The position numbers and the translations under genes are program-made. The notes under the pieces are model-generated. The model ran no database searches and had not been told where the DNA came from. It saw only the letters and a program-made list of their open reading frames with translations. This document shows positions 17,640 to 30,327 of a stretch of 64,000 nucleotides of DNA, in pieces (the stretch's first letter is position 1; each line of letters begins with the position of its first letter). This stretch comes from Micromonospora sp. WMMD1128 (GTDB lineage Bacteria; Actinomycetota; Actinomycetes; Mycobacteriales; Micromonosporaceae). The stretch spans positions 4,986,001-5,050,000 of the forward strand of contig NZ_CP114902.1 in NCBI RefSeq assembly GCF_027497235.1, in the 5' to 3' direction.

Positions 17640-19988
17640 TCAGCGCAGCGCCAAGGCCGCCAGGGCGGCGTTGACGATGCTGCCGGGCAGCAGGTCGTGC
17701 AGCTCGTACAGCTCGCGCACGCTGCCGGACTGACCGAACTCGTCCACCCCGAGCGGCACCGCCGGAGCGCCGACCGCCGAGCCGAGCCAGGCCATCGCGT
17801 GCGAGGCCGCGTCGTGCACGGTGACCACCGGCACCCGGTCGGCGAACGCCGACCGCAGCGCGCCGGGCACGCTCGGCACGGTCGCGGTCCGCACGCCCTG
17901 ACGCAGGGTCCGCTGCCACGCCCGGTAGAGCCGGTCCAGGCTGGTCACGTCCACCACGTGCGCCGCGACGCCCTCCTCCGCCAGCTCCGCGGCGGCGGCC
18001 AGGACCTCGGGCAGCACCGCGCCGGACGCGGCGAGCTGCACCACCGGGGCGTCCGCCAGATCGGGGTACGCCTGGTGCGCGTCGACCAGCCGGTAAGCGC
18101 CGGCCACCACCTGCCGGCGCAGCACCGCGTCGCCGAGCCGGGCCCGGGCCGCCTCGAACGGCGCCTGGTCGACCGGCCGGGTGCTGAGCCGGAAGTAGTA
18201 CGCCCCGTCCTCGGCCGGCGCGGCGGTGGCGGCCGGCGCGCCGCCGCCGGCGATCTGACCGAGCGCGTCGCAGAGCAGCCAGTCGAGGCTGCCGGCGTAC
18301 GCGGGCTCCAGGAACGTCACCCCGGGCAGTTCCAGGCCGACGGAGGCGGTGATGGTGGACTGGTGCGCGCCGCCCTCCGGCGCGAGGGTGATGCCGGACG
18401 GGGTGCCGGCCACCACGAACCGGGAGCCCGAGTAGGTGCCGTAGAGGAACGCGTCCAGCCCGCGCAGCACGAACGGGTCGTAGACCGTGCCGACCGGCAG
18501 CAGCGGCTGGCCGGACAGGTCCCACGACAGGCCGAGCTGACCGAGCAGCAGGAACAGGTTCATCTCGGAGATGCCCAGCTCGATGTGCTGCCCGGCGGGG
18601 CTCTCCGTCCAGCGCAGCATCCGGTCGGAGGTCCACGACCGCTGCTCGGTGGGGGCGAACACGCCCGTCTTGTTGATGAACCCGGCCAGGTTGGTCGACG
18701 TCGCCACGTCCGGCGCGGTGGTCACCAGGTAGGGCGCGACCTGCGGGTCCCGGGCCAGGTCGACGAGCACCCGGCCGAAGACCTCCTGCGTGGAGACCGG
18801 CTTGTTGACGCGTACCCTCGTGGTTTCCGGAACGGTGACGCCCAACGCCCGCTCGCGCGGCGGGCGGGACAGCGCCTCCCGGCGCTCGCCGGCCCGGATG
18901 CCCGCCGCCGACGCGGGGTCGAAGCGGTCCCACTCGGTCTCCGGGGTCAGGCCGTGCGCGGCGCGCAGCGCGTCCACCTGTTCGGTGCTGAGCAGCGCCG
19001 AGTGGTTGCGCGGGTTCCCGGCGATCGGCAGGCCCCAGCCCTTCACCGTGTACGCGAAGACCACGCTGGGCCGGTCGGTGACCGCGTCGCACTGGGCGTA
19101 GGCGTCGAGCATCGCCTGCGCGTCGTGCCCGCCCAGGTCGGTGACGAGCGGGCCCAGCTCGTCGTCGCCGATGTCGGCGACGAACGCGGCCACCCCGGCC
19201 GGCGCGCCGTCCAGGAACTGCGTGCGCAGCTCCGGACCGGCCAGCCCGAACAGCGACTGGTACTGCTCGTTGGGCATCAGGTCGATCCAGTCGCGCAGCG
19301 CCGCGCCGCCCGGCCGGGTGTACGCCTCGGCGAGCCGGCGGCCGTACTTGACCTCCACGACGTGCCAGCCGGCCGCCTCGAACTGGCCGCGCCACTGGTT
19401 GATCCGCACCCCGGGCACGACCCGGTCCAGCGACTGCCGGTTGAAGTCGACGAGCCACATCACGTTGCCCAGCCCGGTGGTGGCCGGGTCGGCGACCGCC
19501 TCCCAGATGTTGCCCTCGTCCAGCTCGGCGTCGCCGATCAGCGCGACGAACCGGGAGTGCGGACGCGCGCCGAAGTGCGCGTCGACGTAGCGGCGGGTGA
19601 CGGCGGCGAACAGCGGCGCGGCGGCGCCCAGGCCGACCGAGCCGGTGGAGAAGTCCACCTCGTCGGGGTCCTTGGTGCGTGACGGGTACGACTGGAGGCC
19701 GCCGCGGGCGCGCAGCTTCGGCAGGTAGGACCGGTCGAGGTTGCCGAGCAGATACTGGATGGCGTGGAACACCGGGGAGGCATGCGGCTTCACCGCGACC
19801 CGGTCCTCGGCGTCCAGGTGCTGGAACCAGAGCGCGGTCATCGCGGTGACCAGCGACGCGCTCGACGCCTGGTGGCCGCCGACCTTCACCCCGTCGCCGG
19901 TGTCCCGGTCGTGGTTGGCCGCGTCGACGATGCGGGTGGCGAGCCAGAGCACCCGGCGCTGGATCTCGTCGAGGACGTGCTCGTTCAC
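17640..19988 (-). CDS. ThDP-dependent transketolase / pyruvate dehydrogenase E1-like enzyme
   Basis: 782 residues with the single-chain layout of AceE-type E1 and transketolase: a ThDP-binding domain (about 20-330, motif IGDAELDEGN at 151-160), a pyrimidine-binding domain (about 390-610) and a C-terminal domain. It is shorter than typical AceE (about 890 residues) and no E2 or E3 gene is adjacent, so the reaction (2-oxoacid decarboxylation or ketol transfer) is unsettled. The GTG at 19988 has GGAG 5 nt upstream; the longer in-frame start runs into the GC hairpin repeat and is rejected. Confidence 0.85.
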   Translation of the reverse strand: MNEHVLDEIQRRVLWLATRIVDAANHDRDTGDGVKVGGHQASSASLVTAMTALWFQHLDAEDRVAVKPHASPVFHAIQYLLGNLDRSYLPKLRARGGLQSYPSRTKDPDEVDFSTGSVGLGAAAPLFAAVTRRYVDAHFGARPHSRFVALIGDAELDEGNIWEAVADPATTGLGNVMWLVDFNRQSLDRVVPGVRINQWRGQFEAAGWHVVEVKYGRRLAEAYTRPGGAALRDWIDLMPNEQYQSLFGLAGPELRTQFLDGAPAGVAAFVADIGDDELGPLVTDLGGHDAQAMLDAYAQCDAVTDRPSVVFAYTVKGWGLPIAGNPRNHSALLSTEQVDALRAAHGLTPETEWDRFDPASAAGIRAGERREALSRPPRERALGVTVPETTRVRVNKPVSTQEVFGRVLVDLARDPQVAPYLVTTAPDVATSTNLAGFINKTGVFAPTEQRSWTSDRMLRWTESPAGQHIELGISEMNLFLLLGQLGLSWDLSGQPLLPVGTVYDPFVLRGLDAFLYGTYSGSRFVVAGTPSGITLAPEGGAHQSTITASVGLELPGVTFLEPAYAGSLDWLLCDALGQIAGGGAPAATAAPAEDGAYYFRLSTRPVDQAPFEAARARLGDAVLRRQVVAGAYRLVDAHQAYPDLADAPVVQLAASGAVLPEVLAAAAELAEEGVAAHVVDVTSLDRLYRAWQRTLRQGVRTATVPSVPGALRSAFADRVPVVTVHDAASHAMAWLGSAVGAPAVPLGVDEFGQSGSVRELYELHDLLPGSIVNAALAALALR

Positions 19989-20041
19989 GGTGACTCCATC
20001 CGGGCGTCGCCGTTGACGCCCTGTTGGGGTGGGGGTAAGGC

Positions 20042-20081
20042 GGGGCCCCCGCTTAACGCATTCTGCATAGGCGGGGGCCCC
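20042..20081. repeat. GC hairpin repeat, family A copy 2 (likely terminator of gatB)
   Basis: An 11-bp perfect stem (20042-20052 with 20071-20081) has an 18-nt loop TTAACGCATTCTGCATAG, which differs from copy 1 (read on the other strand) at only a few bases. It lies after gatB and upstream of the transketolase-like gene, both on the minus strand, and a short T-run follows on the plus strand. Confidence 0.8.
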
Positions 20082-20093
20082 TTTTAACACTTG

Positions 20094-21590
20094 TCAGGCA
20101 GCGCCGAGGCGCTCCAGGATCAGCTCGCGGACGGTCTTCGCGTCGGCCTGGCCACGGGTGGTCTTCATGACCGCGCCGACGAGCGCGCCGGCCGCCGCGA
20201 CCTTGCCGCTGCGGATCTTGTCGGCGATCTCGGGGTTGGCGGCGATCGCCTCGTCCACGGCGGCGGTGAGCGCGCCCGTGTCCGAGACCACCTCCAGGTT
20301 GCGGTTCGTCATGATCTCGGTCGGCGAACCCTCGCCGGCCACCACGCCCTCCAGCACGGCACGGGCCAGCTTGTCGTTGAGCTTGCCGGCGTCGACAAGC
20401 CCCTGAAGCTCCGCCACCTGCGCCGGGGTGGCGCCCACGTCGGCCAGCTCCACGCCCGTTTCGTTGGCGCGGCGGGACAGCTCGCCCAGCCACCACTTCC
20501 GGGCCGCCGCCGGGGTGGTCCCGGCAGCCACGGTCGCCTCGATCAGCTCGACCGCACCGGCGTTGACCACCGACTCCATGTCCAGGTCGGACAGGCCCCA
20601 CTCCTGCTGGATCCGCTTGCGGCGCAGCCGCGGCAGCTCCGGCAGGGCGGCCTTCAGCTCGGCCACCCACGCGGTGTCCGGCGCCAGCGGCACCAGGTCC
20701 GGCTCCGGGAAGTAGCGGTAGTCGGTGGCGGTCTCCTTGGACCGGCCCGAGGTGGTGTCGCCGGTGTCCTCGTGGAAGTGCCGGGTCTCCTGGACGATCC
20801 GGCCACCCGCGTCCAGCACCGACGCCTGACGCAGCATCTCCGACCGGACCGCCCGCTCCACCGAGCGCAGCGAGTTGACGTTCTTGGTCTCGGTGCGCGT
20901 GCCCCACTCCTCGCCCGGCAGGTTCAGCGAGGTGTTGACGTCGCAGCGCAGCGAGCCCTCCTCCATCCGGACGTCCGAGACACCGAGCGAGCGGACCACG
21001 TCGCGCAGCTCCGCCACGTACGCCCGGGCGATCTCCGGGGCAAGCGCGCCGGTGCCGGGGATCGGCTTGGTGACGATCTCCACCAGGGGGATGCCGGCCC
21101 GGTTGTAGTCGACGAGCGACTCGGTGGCGCCGTGGATCCGGCCGGTCGCGCCGCCGACGTGCAGCGTCTTGCCGGTGTCCTCCTCCAGGTGCACCCGCTC
21201 GATGCCGATCCGCACCAGCTCGCCGTTGACCTCGACGTCCAGGTAACCGTCGAAGCACAGCGGCTCGTCGTACTGGCTGATCTGGAAGTTCTTCGGCATG
21301 TCCGGGTAGAAGTAGTTCTTCCGGGCGAACCGGCACCACTCGGCGATCGAACAGTTCAGCGCCAGCCCGATCCGGATGGTCGCCTCGATGGCCGCCTTGT
21401 TGGCCACCGGCAGCGAGCCGGGCAGGCCCAGGCAGACCGGGCAGACCCGGGTGTTCGGCTCGCCACCGAAGTCGGTCGGGCAGCCGCACCACATCTTGGT
21501 GTTCGTGCCCAGCTCGACGTGGGTCTCCAGGCCGATCACCGGTTCGTAGCGCGCGACGACCTCGTCGTACGCGGGCAGTGTCGTCGTCAT
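20094..21590 (-). CDS. gatB: Aspartyl/glutamyl-tRNA amidotransferase subunit B
   Basis: 498 residues, full length for GatB. The subunit binds mischarged Glu-tRNA(Gln) or Asp-tRNA(Asn), activates the acyl group with ATP and receives ammonia from GatA. Diagnostic segments include [13 protein letters not shown], two Cys pairs of the zinc site (CGC and CPVC near residue 35-50), [18 protein letters not shown] and the C-terminal YqeY-like tail. The ATG at 21590 has AGGAG 5 nt upstream. It is the third gene of the gatC-gatA-gatB operon; the apparent longer frame through gatA is an antiparallel-free shadow in another frame. Confidence 0.97.
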   Translation of the reverse strand: MTTTLPAYDEVVARYEPVIGLETHVELGTNTKMWCGCPTDFGGEPNTRVCPVCLGLPGSLPVANKAAIEATIRIGLALNCSIAEWCRFARKNYFYPDMPKNFQISQYDEPLCFDGYLDVEVNGELVRIGIERVHLEEDTGKTLHVGGATGRIHGATESLVDYNRAGIPLVEIVTKPIPGTGALAPEIARAYVAELRDVVRSLGVSDVRMEEGSLRCDVNTSLNLPGEEWGTRTETKNVNSLRSVERAVRSEMLRQASVLDAGGRIVQETRHFHEDTGDTTSGRSKETATDYRYFPEPDLVPLAPDTAWVAELKAALPELPRLRRKRIQQEWGLSDLDMESVVNAGAVELIEATVAAGTTPAAARKWWLGELSRRANETGVELADVGATPAQVAELQGLVDAGKLNDKLARAVLEGVVAGEGSPTEIMTNRNLEVVSDTGALTAAVDEAIAANPEIADKIRSGKVAAAGALVGAVMKTTRGQADAKTVRELILERLGAA

Positions 21591-21601
21591 CTGCTCCTGC
21601 C

Positions 21602-23077
21602 TCACAGTGCCGGTGGGGTGAACGTGCCGACCGTCGACTCCAGCGCGGCGGCGACCCGGTACATCCGGTCGTCGGCCATGGTCGGAGCCATGATCTGCAG
21701 GCCGACCGGGAGCCCGTCCGACAGCCCGCACGGCACCGAGATGGCCGGGCCGCCGTACAGGTTCGTCGGGATGGTGAACAGGTCGGCCAGGTACATCTGG
21801 TAGGGATCCGAGGTGCGCGCGCCGATCGGGAACGCCACGAACGGGGTGGTCGGCGAGATCAGCGCGTCCACCTGCTCGAACGCGGCGGTGAAGTCGCGGG
21901 TGATGAGCGTGCGCACCTTCTGCGCCTGACCGTAGTAGGCGTCGTAGTAGCCCGAGGAGAGGGCGTACGTGCCGATCATGATGCGGCGCTTCACCTCGGG
22001 CCCGAAGCCGGCCTCGCGAGTCAGCGACATGACCTCCTCCAGCGACCGGTTGCCGTCGTCGCCGACCCGCAGGCCGAACCGGACGCCGTCGAACCGGGCC
22101 AGGTTGGAGGAACACTCGCTCGGCGCGATCAGGTAGTAGGCCGGCAGCGCGTACGAGAAGTGCGGGCAGGACACCTCGACGATCTCGGCGCCCAGCTTGG
22201 CCAGGGCCTCCACGGACTCCCGGAACGCGGCCATCACGCCCGGCTCGGCGCCCTCGCCGGTGAACTCGGTGACCACGCCGAGCTTGACGCCGGTCAGGTC
22301 GCCGCCCGCGCCCAGCTTCGCCGCGCCCACCACGTCCGGCACCGGGGCCGGGATCGAGGTGGAGTCGCGCGGGTCGTGGCCGGCGATCACCTGGTGCAGC
22401 AGCGCGGCGTCGAGCACGGTACGCGCGCACGGGCCGGGCGTGTCGAGCGACGAGGAGAACGCGACGAGCCCGTACCGAGAAGTGCCGCCGTAGGTGGGCT
22501 TGGCGCCGACGGTGCCGGTGACCGCGCCGGGCTGGCGGATCGAGCCGCCGGTGTCCGAGCCGATCGACAGCGGCGCCTCGTACGCGGCGAGCGCCGCGGC
22601 GCTGCCACCGCCGGAGCCGCCCGGGATCCGGTCGAGGTCCCACGGGTTGTGGGTCGGCCCGTACGCCGAGTATTCGGTGGAGGAGCCCATGGCGAACTCG
22701 TCCATGTTGGTCTTGCCGAGCATCACCGTGCCGGCGGCGCGCAGCCGCTCGACGATCGTCGAGTCGTACGGCGGGCGCCAGCCCTCCAGGATCTTCGACC
22801 CGACCGTGGTCGGCACGCCCCTGGTGGTGAGCACGTCCTTGACGGCGACCGGCACGCCTGCGAGTGGGCCCAACTCCTCGCCCGCGGCCCGGCGCTCGTC
22901 CACGGCCCGCGCGGCGGCGAGCGCGCCCTCGGTGTCGACGTGCAGGAACGCGTGCACCCGGTCGTCGACGGCGCCGATCCGGTCGAGGTGGGCGCGGGTG
23001 ACGTCGACCGCGGAGGTCTCCCCGTTCGCCACCAGGCCGGCGATCTCGACGGCGGTCATCTTCGTCAGGTCGGTCAT
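21602..23077 (-). CDS. gatA: Aspartyl/glutamyl-tRNA amidotransferase subunit A
   Basis: 491 residues, amidase-signature family. It hydrolyses glutamine to supply ammonia to GatB. The Ser-cis-Ser-Lys triad is in place: Lys80 (GVPVAVKD), cis-Ser155 (PGGSGGGSA) and nucleophile Ser179 ([10 protein letters not shown]). One Ser of the usual GGSSGGSA is Gly here, a substitution next to the catalytic cis-Ser. The ATG overlaps the gatC stop (ATGA, 23074-23077), so translation is coupled, and gatB follows after 11 bp. Confidence 0.97.
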   Translation of the reverse strand: MTDLTKMTAVEIAGLVANGETSAVDVTRAHLDRIGAVDDRVHAFLHVDTEGALAAARAVDERRAAGEELGPLAGVPVAVKDVLTTRGVPTTVGSKILEGWRPPYDSTIVERLRAAGTVMLGKTNMDEFAMGSSTEYSAYGPTHNPWDLDRIPGGSGGGSAAALAAYEAPLSIGSDTGGSIRQPGAVTGTVGAKPTYGGTSRYGLVAFSSSLDTPGPCARTVLDAALLHQVIAGHDPRDSTSIPAPVPDVVGAAKLGAGGDLTGVKLGVVTEFTGEGAEPGVMAAFRESVEALAKLGAEIVEVSCPHFSYALPAYYLIAPSECSSNLARFDGVRFGLRVGDDGNRSLEEVMSLTREAGFGPEVKRRIMIGTYALSSGYYDAYYGQAQKVRTLITRDFTAAFEQVDALISPTTPFVAFPIGARTSDPYQMYLADLFTIPTNLYGGPAISVPCGLSDGLPVGLQIMAPTMADDRMYRVAAALESTVGTFTPPAL

Positions 23078-23379
23078 GACGCCACATCCTCGTCCAGGAT
23101 CCGCGGGACGCGGAACCGCTGCTCCTCGGCGTCGGGCGCACCCGACAGCGCCTCCTGCGGGGTCAGGCTCGGCGTCACCACGTCCTCGCGGAGCACGTTG
23201 GTCAGCGGCACCGAGTGGGACGTCGGCGGGATGTCCGCCGCGGCGACCTCGCCGACCTGCGCGACCGACTGGAGGATCACGTCGAGCTGGCCGGCGAAGG
23301 TGTCCAGCTCCTCCTCGGTGACGGCGAGCCGCGACAGTCGCGCGAGGTGCGCGACCTCCTCGCGGGAGATGGCGGCCAT
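23074..23379 (-). CDS. gatC: Aspartyl/glutamyl-tRNA amidotransferase subunit C
   Basis: 101 residues, normal for GatC. This small subunit wraps around GatA and GatB and stabilises the complex. It begins with the typical [21 protein letters not shown] helix and ends with RVPRILDE. The ATG at 23379 is preceded by GAAGGGGG. First gene of the gatCAB operon. Confidence 0.96.
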   Translation of the reverse strand: MAAISREEVAHLARLSRLAVTEEELDTFAGQLDVILQSVAQVGEVAAADIPPTSHSVPLTNVLREDVVTPSLTPQEALSGAPDAEEQRFRVPRILDEDVAS

Positions 23380-23486
23380 CGGGTGCCCCCTTCGTGGCTG
23401 TCTGAGAGACGTCTGCGGTGTGCCGGCCGCGCGTACGACGGTGAACGATAACGCGTGGTGACCGGAGCGAGTCTATTGTCCCGCCG

Positions 23487-26192
23487 TCACGTCGACGCCT
23501 TCGACTCCCCCTCCGCCTCCGGCCCGCCCTGGCCCTCGCCCTCCACCGGCGCCGGGTGGATCGGGCGGTACCGCGACAGCCAGGTGATCAGCTCCTCCGC
23601 CGGCATCGGCCGGGCGTGGAACCAACCCTGCGCCACGTCGCAGCCGGCGGCGTGCAGCAGCCGCCAGGTGCGCTCGTCCTCCACCCCCTCGGCGACCACC
23701 CGCAGCCCGAGCGCGCCGGCCAGCTCGATCATCGAGCGGACGATCGCCGCGTCGTCCGGGTCGTCGGCCATCCCCAACACGAACGACCGGTCCACCTTCA
23801 CCTCGGACAGCGGGAGTCGACGCAGGTGCTGCAACGACGAGTAGCCGGTGCCGAAGTCGTCGAGCGCGATACCGACCCCGATCCGGTGCAACTGGGTGAT
23901 GCTCGCGAGCACCCGCCGGGGGTCGGCCATCAGCGCGCCCTCGGTGATCTCCACCTGGAGCCGTTCCGGCGGCAACCCGTACCGGGCGAGCCGGTCGGCG
24001 ATCTGGTCGGCGATCTCGCCGGTGTGCAGGTCCCGGACGCTGACGTTGAGCGCGGCGCGCAGTGGGAGCCCGGCCGCGAACCACTTGGCGAGCTGCTCCA
24101 CCACGTCGTCCACCACTCGGCGGGTGAGCAGCCGCATGACCGCGCTCTGCTCGGCGACCTGGATCAACTCCCCCGGATCGACCATCCCCCGGCGCGGGTG
24201 CCGCCAGCGCAGCAGCGCCTCGACGCCGACCACCTCGCCGGTCGCGATGGCGATCTGCGGCTGGTAGTACATGGTGATCTCGCCCGGGTCCTCCATCTCG
24301 CGCACCTGCGCGCGATCCCCTGTCACACCGCCGACGCCGCCTGTCGCACCGGCGACGGGGAACGCTCGGGCGGCGGGCGCGGCGTGCGCGCCCGGCGCGC
24401 CCGCCGCGTCCACGGCCGGCGCGGCGTCCACGGCCGGCGCGGCGTCCACGGCCGGCGCGGCCACCAGGGCGGATGCGGCGTCGGGGACCGGCGCCGCCAC
24501 CGGGGCCGGCTCGCTGCCGGGCCGTACCGGGCCGGTGGGAACGCCGGTACGCGCGGACCGGCGCCGGATCGGGTCGGCGCCGGTGAGGATCCGATCGATC
24601 AGTTCGTCGTCGGTCCGCGCCTCGACCCGGGCCCGCCGCCACCGCAACCGCCACCGGGCCGGAGCGTCGGCGGGTCGCACCCCGTCCCGACCGTGATCGC
24701 GAACCGGCGGGCCCTCGCGAACCGGCCGCCCGTCGTGGACCGCCCGCCCGTCATGGACCGCCCGCCCGTCGTGGACCGCCCGCCCGTCGTGGACCGCCCG
24801 CCCGTCGTGGGCCGGCCGGGCGGTGGGCAGGTCCGGCGTCAGCGCGGCGCCGTCACCTCCGCGGACGCCCACCGGCTCGCCGGGCGACGGGGACTCCAGC
24901 ACCCGGCGCAGGTCGGCCAGGAGGCTCAGTCGTTCGGCCGAGTTGTGGTCGGACTCCGGGGCGTACACCGCGACGGTGTCGTTGCGCTGCTTGGCGTCGT
25001 ACATGGCGACGTCGGCGTGCCGCATCAGGGTGGCGAAGTCCTCGCCGTGCTCGGGGAAGAGCGCGACGCCTATCGACCCGCCCACGTCGAGCGGCAGCCC
25101 GTCCAGCGGCACCGGCTCGGCGAGCGCGGCAACCACCAGGTCGGCCCGCTCCCGCGCCGCCCCGACGCCGGCCAACCGGGGTACGACGATGGCGAACTCG
25201 TCGCCGCCGAGCCGCGCCACCAGCTCGCCGTCGTCGACGACGTCGATCAGCCGGGCGCTCACCTCGACCAGCAGCCGGTCACCGACCGCGTGCCCGAGCG
25301 CGTCGTTGACGTTCTTGAACCGGTCGAGGTCGAGCAGCAGCAGGGCCAGGTGGGCGTCCGGCTCACCCCGGGCGGCCCGCTCGGCGTGCAGGTGCACCTG
25401 CTCGGCCACCTCGGTCAGCAGCGCCTTGCGATTCGGCAGCCCGGTCAGCGGGTCGAGGTCGGCGAGCTGTTCCCGTTCGTCGGAGAGCCGGGCCATCCGG
25501 TAGACCGCGAAGAGCGGCACCAACACCAGCGGGATCAGCGCCGCGCTGGTCGCGGCGGCGGCCACCAGCACCGGCGCGAGCAGCAGCAGCGAACCGGTGG
25601 AGAGCAGCTCGTAGGCCAGTCCGAGCCGGACCGCGGGCCACCACCGGTGCCCGAACCGCAGCCGGATGGCGGTGTTGACCAGGCCGTAGTTGACCAGGAA
25701 CCAGGCCACCGTGGCGCCGCCCACCGCCGCCACGTCGGTCCAGTGCAGCCGACCGCCGCCGAACAGCTCGCCCGGGCCGAACCGGGTGACCGCGTACGCG
25801 GCGGCGAGCGCGCACGCGTACTGGGCGGCGTTGAAGGCGGTGCGCCAGGCGGCGTAGCCGAGCCGCCAACCGGAGACGGCCACGGCCACGGCCTGCACCG
25901 CCACCGCCGGGCCGAGCCCCCAGCCGAGCAGGATGGCGAAGGTGAAGCAGGTGGAGGGGAACACCGCCGAGGTCTGCCGCCGGCCGGGCGGGACGAACGG
26001 ACGGGCGTCGCAGGCCACGGCGAGCGCCGCCATGGTCCAGAACGCGACCGGCAGCTCGGTCAGCCGACCCGGAAGCCCGGCCAGCGGCCCGATCGAGACG
26101 AGCAGGGCGAACAGGCCGACCGCGCCGACGAAGCCGAAGAACGGCCCGCTCCGCCCCGGCGGGACGGAGTTGCGCGGGTCGCCGGTCGCCAT
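23487..26192 (-). CDS. Membrane GGDEF-EAL cyclic-di-GMP enzyme with repeat-rich insertion
   Basis: 901 residues. About six to eight membrane segments fill residues 15-235. The GGDEF domain (about 240-410) has intact RLGGDEF at 327-333. The EAL domain has intact EALLRW (658-663), [32 protein letters not shown] and VAEGVED. Both active sites look functional, so it could make or degrade cyclic-di-GMP. The helix that normally leads straight into the first EAL strand ([10 protein letters not shown], 424-433) is separated from that strand (ITMYYQPQ, 639-646) by about 200 low-complexity residues built partly from HDGRAV and APAVDA repeats. The ATG at 26192 begins just before the first membrane segment. 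Confidence 0.93.
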   Translation of the reverse strand: MATGDPRNSVPPGRSGPFFGFVGAVGLFALLVSIGPLAGLPGRLTELPVAFWTMAALAVACDARPFVPPGRRQTSAVFPSTCFTFAILLGWGLGPAVAVQAVAVAVSGWRLGYAAWRTAFNAAQYACALAAAYAVTRFGPGELFGGGRLHWTDVAAVGGATVAWFLVNYGLVNTAIRLRFGHRWWPAVRLGLAYELLSTGSLLLLAPVLVAAAATSAALIPLVLVPLFAVYRMARLSDEREQLADLDPLTGLPNRKALLTEVAEQVHLHAERAARGEPDAHLALLLLDLDRFKNVNDALGHAVGDRLLVEVSARLIDVVDDGELVARLGGDEFAIVVPRLAGVGAARERADLVVAALAEPVPLDGLPLDVGGSIGVALFPEHGEDFATLMRHADVAMYDAKQRNDTVAVYAPESDHNSAERLSLLADLRRVLESPSPGEPVGVRGGDGAALTPDLPTARPAHDGRAVHDGRAVHDGRAVHDGRAVHDGRPVREGPPVRDHGRDGVRPADAPARWRLRWRRARVEARTDDELIDRILTGADPIRRRSARTGVPTGPVRPGSEPAPVAAPVPDAASALVAAPAVDAAPAVDAAPAVDAAGAPGAHAAPAARAFPVAGATGGVGGVTGDRAQVREMEDPGEITMYYQPQIAIATGEVVGVEALLRWRHPRRGMVDPGELIQVAEQSAVMRLLTRRVVDDVVEQLAKWFAAGLPLRAALNVSVRDLHTGEIADQIADRLARYGLPPERLQVEITEGALMADPRRVLASITQLHRIGVGIALDDFGTGYSSLQHLRRLPLSEVKVDRSFVLGMADDPDDAAIVRSMIELAGALGLRVVAEGVEDERTWRLLHAAGCDVAQGWFHARPMPAEELITWLSRYRPIHPAPVEGEGQGGPEAEGESKAST
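24406..24459. repeat. 18-bp tandem repeat within the EAL insertion, array 1
   Basis: Three identical 18-bp units (GCGTCCACGGCCGGCGCG) lie head to tail and encode the APAVDA repeats on the minus strand. The unit is a multiple of three, so copy-number change would keep the frame. Confidence 0.9.
24731..24820. repeat. 18-bp tandem repeat within the EAL insertion, array 2
   Basis: Four units of CGTCGTGGACCGCCCGCC (one with a single change, ATGG for GTGG) and a fifth degenerate unit encode HDGRAV repeats on the minus strand. A more diverged unit precedes at about 24713. Frame-preserving, like array 1, but with an unrelated sequence. Confidence 0.9.
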
Positions 26193-26332
26193 CGCACCTC
26201 CCGGGAACGGTCCCGGCGCGCGTCGTCACGCGCCGTACGCCAATGAAACGCCCTCCGACCGGCTTTGCCCGGCGCGACAGTCACGAATAGGTGGCAGTCG
26301 TAATTAAGTTGGTATCCGGCTGCGGGCGCTGG

Positions 26333-28510
<2,178 letters not shown>

Positions 28511-28678
28511 CTACCCGAGAACCGTAGCGGTCGGGGGTGACAACCGTCCGGCCACCGGCTCTGATCAGGCGACCGGCGTCTCGACGGCGTGCGACGCGCC
28601 GGCCGAGCCGGCGGGCGCCGGACGTGCGACGATCGCGGCGGCGGCGCTGGGCCGAAGCGGACGAGAGGCGGGGTACGG

Positions 28679-29257
28679 ATGCGCGACGGGCTGATCTGGG
28701 CGCTTGTCATCGTGGCCTGCGTGGCCGCGGGCTGGCTGTGGAGCGAGTGGCGTCGTCGGTCCGCCGACCGGCCCGCCCGGACGGGTCGGCGCGGGCGGCC
28801 CGGTGACCGGCGACCGGGCGCCGGTGGCGGCAGCCGGCCCGGGAGGACGCCCCGCGGTGGCCGTGCCGGCGGCGGGAGCGGCAGTGGCCGGACCGGCGCG
28901 CCACCGCGACCACGCGACGCCGGGCGGCCGGGCCGGGACGTCCCGCGTCCCGGGGAGATCTGGTGGGCCGACGTGCCCTACGCCGACGGCACCGGCTCGA
29001 AGGTGCGCCCCTGCCTGGTGCTGCGGGTCGACGGTCGGGACGCCGAGGTCCTGAAGATCACCAGTCAGGACAAGTCGGACCGGGACGACCACGTGTCCAT
29101 TCCGACCCGGGGCTGGGACGCCGACGCCGAGCACGACAGCTGGTTGGACGTCAGCGAGCCGATCCCGGTGCCGTTGACCGCCTTCGCCGACCGGGCCGGT
29201 GACTGCGACGCCGACGTGTGGCGTGGCGTCCGCCGGCTTCCCCATCTCACCGCGTGA
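28679..29257 (+). CDS. Membrane-tethered PemK/MazF-like protein
   Basis: 192 residues in three parts: one N-terminal membrane segment (LIWALVIVACVAAGWLW, about 5-21), a basic Arg/Gly-rich linker (25-95) and a PemK/MazF-type barrel (about 98-190) with PRPGEIWWADV, GSKVRPCLVL and KITSQD. MazF enzymes are usually soluble RNA endonucleases paired with an antitoxin; here no antitoxin gene is adjacent (ligA is divergent, the ADP-ribosylglycohydrolase convergent). It may therefore be a housekeeping or repurposed member. The ATG at 28679 is chosen because it starts the membrane segment. Confidence 0.85.
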   Translation: MRDGLIWALVIVACVAAGWLWSEWRRRSADRPARTGRRGRPGDRRPGAGGGSRPGRTPRGGRAGGGSGSGRTGAPPRPRDAGRPGRDVPRPGEIWWADVPYADGTGSKVRPCLVLRVDGRDAEVLKITSQDKSDRDDHVSIPTRGWDADAEHDSWLDVSEPIPVPLTAFADRAGDCDADVWRGVRRLPHLTA

Positions 29258-29287
29258 CGGCATCCCACCGCGTGCCGGGGACGCCGC

Positions 29288-30301
29288 TCAGTCGAGCGCG
29301 GCGGCGAGCGCGGTGAGCTGGTCGGCGTACTCGATCCGGCCCGCCCAGCCGGCCGGCCAGGCCGCCATGCCGTGCGCCGCCCCGACGAACGCGCCGGCCA
29401 GCGCCGCGACGGAGTCCGAGTCGCCGGCGGTGGTGGCGCCCCGGGCCAGCGCGCCGACCGGGTCGTCCGGATGCCACAGCACGCAGAGCAACGCGGTGAC
29501 GAGCGCTTCCTCCGCGACCCAACCCTCGCCGGTGAGCCGGCACGGGTCGCCACCGTCGTCGGGGCAGGCCAGCGCCGCCTCCAGCCGGCCGAGCACCCGC
29601 AGGCAGTCGTCCCAGCCCCGGGCGATGAACTCGGCTGCCGTGGTGCCGCCGGGACGCTGCCACAGGTCATCGAGCCAGTCGCCCCGATAGACCGTGCGCT
29701 GCGCGCGGGCCCGCGCGGTGAGCAGGCCGGGCAGCTCCGGCAGCGCCGCGCCGTCGCGCAGCAGCCGGATCGCGTACGCGGTCAGCTCGCTGGCCGCCAG
29801 CCCGGTCGGGTGCCCGTGGGTGAGGCCGGCCTGGAGCTGGGCCAGCCCGGCCAGCGTGTCCAGGTCGACGTCGAGCAGCCCGACCGGGGTGACCCGCATG
29901 TTCGCGCCGCAGCCCTTCGACCCGGCGACCGTGGCCTCCTGCCAGCGGACCCCCCGACTCAGCTCGGCGCAGGCGCGCAGGCAGGTCATGCCCGGCGCGC
30001 GATTGTTCTCCGGGCTGGCCGCCCAGTCGACGAAGCGCTGCCGCAGCAGCGGCTCCACCGCCTCCGGCGTGTACGCGGGCGCGTCGTGCAGCGCCCACGC
30101 CACTGCCAGCGCCATCTGGGTGTCGTCGGTAACGAGCGCCGGATCACCCACCAGCTCGCGGGGGCCGGCCGGGCCGTAGCGCCGGACGATCTCGCTGACG
30201 GTGAGGAACTCGGTCGGCTTGCCCAGAGCGTCACCGTAGGCGAGGCCGAAGAGCGAGCCGGCGGCACGGCGTTCGGTGGATGAGGTCACGGCGGTGATCA
30301 T
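29288..30301 (-). CDS. ADP-ribosylglycohydrolase family protein
   Basis: 337 residues. DraG-like hydrolases remove ADP-ribose from proteins or small molecules using a dinuclear Mg centre. The metal ligands are present: GDALGKPTE near residue 24, TDDTQMALA near 59 and GDSDSVAALAGAF near 295. The target is unknown. The ATG at 30301 gives a normal length. It follows the VOC gene by 26 bp on the same strand. Confidence 0.9.
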   Translation of the reverse strand: MITAVTSSTERRAAGSLFGLAYGDALGKPTEFLTVSEIVRRYGPAGPRELVGDPALVTDDTQMALAVAWALHDAPAYTPEAVEPLLRQRFVDWAASPENNRAPGMTCLRACAELSRGVRWQEATVAGSKGCGANMRVTPVGLLDVDLDTLAGLAQLQAGLTHGHPTGLAASELTAYAIRLLRDGAALPELPGLLTARARAQRTVYRGDWLDDLWQRPGGTTAAEFIARGWDDCLRVLGRLEAALACPDDGGDPCRLTGEGWVAEEALVTALLCVLWHPDDPVGALARGATTAGDSDSVAALAGAFVGAAHGMAAWPAGWAGRIEYADQLTALAAALD

Positions 30302-30327
30302 GCACCGGCCGGGCGAACCTCGCGCGT

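Noticed and set aside
20094..23141. Single 1015-codon frame joining gatB to upstream sequence
   Set aside because: Only the part from 21590 matches GatB. The upstream half is gatA in the wrong frame, so this is not a gatA-gatB fusion.
24406..24820. Possible CRISPR array
   Set aside because: The 18-bp units are contiguous with no spacers and are in frame within a coding sequence.
23556..26246. 896-codon plus-strand frame
   Set aside because: Antisense shadow of the GGDEF-EAL gene with its tandem repeats.
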